A DNA stretch of 18,837 nt from Terana coerulea (Eukaryota; Basidiomycota; Agaricomycetes; Polyporales; Phanerochaetaceae): contig JAKOGH010000948.1 of the NCBI GenBank assembly GCA_024811115.1, forward strand, positions 1 to 18,837, given 5' to 3'. The notes beneath the pieces are model-generated. The model worked only from the letters and a program-made list of their open reading frames with translations, did no database searches and was not told where the DNA came from. Positions 17,875-18,837 of this stretch are shown piece after piece. Position 1 is the first letter of the stretch. Each line of letters opens with the position of its first letter. The position numbers were made by a program, and so were the translations under genes.

Positions 17875-18025
17875 ACTAAGTGATGCAGCGTCAGCTTAAG
17901 TTTGAGTGAAAAGTAATGAACCCACAGAGGTAATGCAGTGCAGCTCGAAACACGTATACGTTCGTTGTAGGTGGTATTAATGTGGTGCGACTTTCCCTAA
18001 GTTCGGCAGGTCAAATAGCGTTTAC

Positions 18026-18657
18026 TTAACGAGAGTTTGCGCGTGTGGTGCGTTGCGTGGTGTTGGGTGTCAACCTCATGTATTTTTCAAAACCCATGGG
18101 GACGGGTTCGAGATCGACGCCCAAAAGCCGCTGGATGAGGTGCCTTGTAACCGTGAGCATCAGGTTCAAGTTCTTCCTGGTCTCCCCATTAGAAGGAGCA
18201 GTCGTTACATCGATAATTCGTTGAGGAGAGATCAACACACTATATGCATGCGCACTCAGCGTTGGGAGGAAAGGGAAGAAGGAAAGGCTTACTAGGGACG
18301 TTCTCGTGCAGTGGTTGAGGGCCGCTTTTCGAGTTGTAGCTGAATGTTGGATGTATTGAGGTCTCTGTCGTCGTAAAAACCACACTTTACGGTAGCGTCG
18401 ATGCCTCTTGCAGTTTTCATCGCGATAATGTCCCGTGGTCGGTGGGGGCGTAGGTTACAGCCACTGGCACGTAAGGTCGCATGTACGCGTTCAGACTCAT
18501 ATCCCTTCGGCGTTGGGTACCCTATCCTCAACGACAATATTTTAGAGAAAGAATCATACGTCGCTGATATTCTCGGTGCTCCAGAGCAGTCTGATAGTGG
18601 CCGTTGCTCGCCCGATCTTGCGTGGTAGAAGAGATGGCGGGTTGGTGCTTCATCCAA
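18026..18657 (-). pseudogene. Unrecognised gene relic, unit 2
   Basis: Counterpart of 11410-12260. The first block (18657-about 18295) is open for 121 codons and carries TVKCGFYDDRDLNTSNI, ending at a donor GTAAGC. After an intron of about 53 nt the second block reads ETRKNLNLMLTVTRHLI and GVDLEPVPMGFEKYMRLTPN before a stop at 18026. Intron position and the motifs VKCGFYDD and NLNL-L-VTRH agree with unit 1, but the upstream frames do not align throughout. No family is recognised; it could be a divergent functional gene missing exons or a relic. Confidence 0.4.
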
Positions 18658-18837
18658 CGCTTAGCATAGTGCGGGCGGAGTTTTGGTTGTGGTATTTGCG
18701 GCCATCGTCTGTTAGTAACCGTAGTAGGCGTTAGATTCGATTTTACGGATTACAGTATAGCATAACGCACTGGATGACCGATGCATAGCACGTTTTACCG
18801 GTCCTTGTCGGAGGAACACAACGGCATAGGTGCAACG

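Larger units (their letters stand above)
14203..18837. repeat. Tandem unit 2 (direct duplication), runs off the window
   Basis: This matches unit 1 in order and orientation. It lacks the 884-bp transposon and has its own block of about 500 bp (17500-18000) in place of 11143-11640. The final bases match unit 1 at about 13350-13366, so the unit continues beyond the window. Confidence 0.85.

Overview
The window looks like accessory, transposon-rich sequence from a filamentous basidiomycete, probably an Agaricomycete. The reasons are many 49-65 nt GT-AG introns, a Ty1/copia element primed by what looks like half an initiator tRNA, a mushroom-type F-box/leucine-rich protein remnant, a DUF4470 fragment, and secreted proteins resembling the fungal DUF7029/DUF7223 group. 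Family names come from memory of conserved motifs; no search was run.

Layout. (1) 1-6372, + strand: a nearly complete Ty1/copia LTR retrotransposon. The 5' LTR is cut by the window edge. Gag, protease, integrase, reverse transcriptase and RNase H are in the copia order but broken by frameshifts and stops, and the protease catalytic Asp reads Asn. The two LTRs differ at one of 174 comparable bases. (2) 6373-7351, +: the rest of an F-box/LRR-like gene that the retrotransposon cut, further broken by frameshifts. (3) About 7862-13366 and 14203 to the window end: two direct copies of a unit of about 5.5 kb. Each carries, on the - strand, a nine-exon gene for a secreted, probably GPI-anchored protein. 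Copy 2 (14432-16806) is intact at 644 aa. Copy 1 (8058-10411) has a +1 and a -1 single-base shift relative to copy 2 and is probably a pseudogene. Downstream on the + axis, each unit also carries a diverged, unrecognised gene relic. A block of about 500 bp differs between the units; in unit 2 it contains a truncated DUF4470 gene fragment. (4) 12319-13202: a non-autonomous DNA transposon with perfect 173-bp terminal inverted repeats and a target duplication. It lies only in unit 1, and the matching empty site is visible in unit 2.

The genes do not form a pathway. The window records local duplication, decay of one duplicate, and repeated transposon insertion. Only copy 2 of the secreted-protein gene looks like a functional protein gene. 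The least described items are the duplicated secreted-protein locus and the small transposon, whose repeats carry a 14-bp motif four times.
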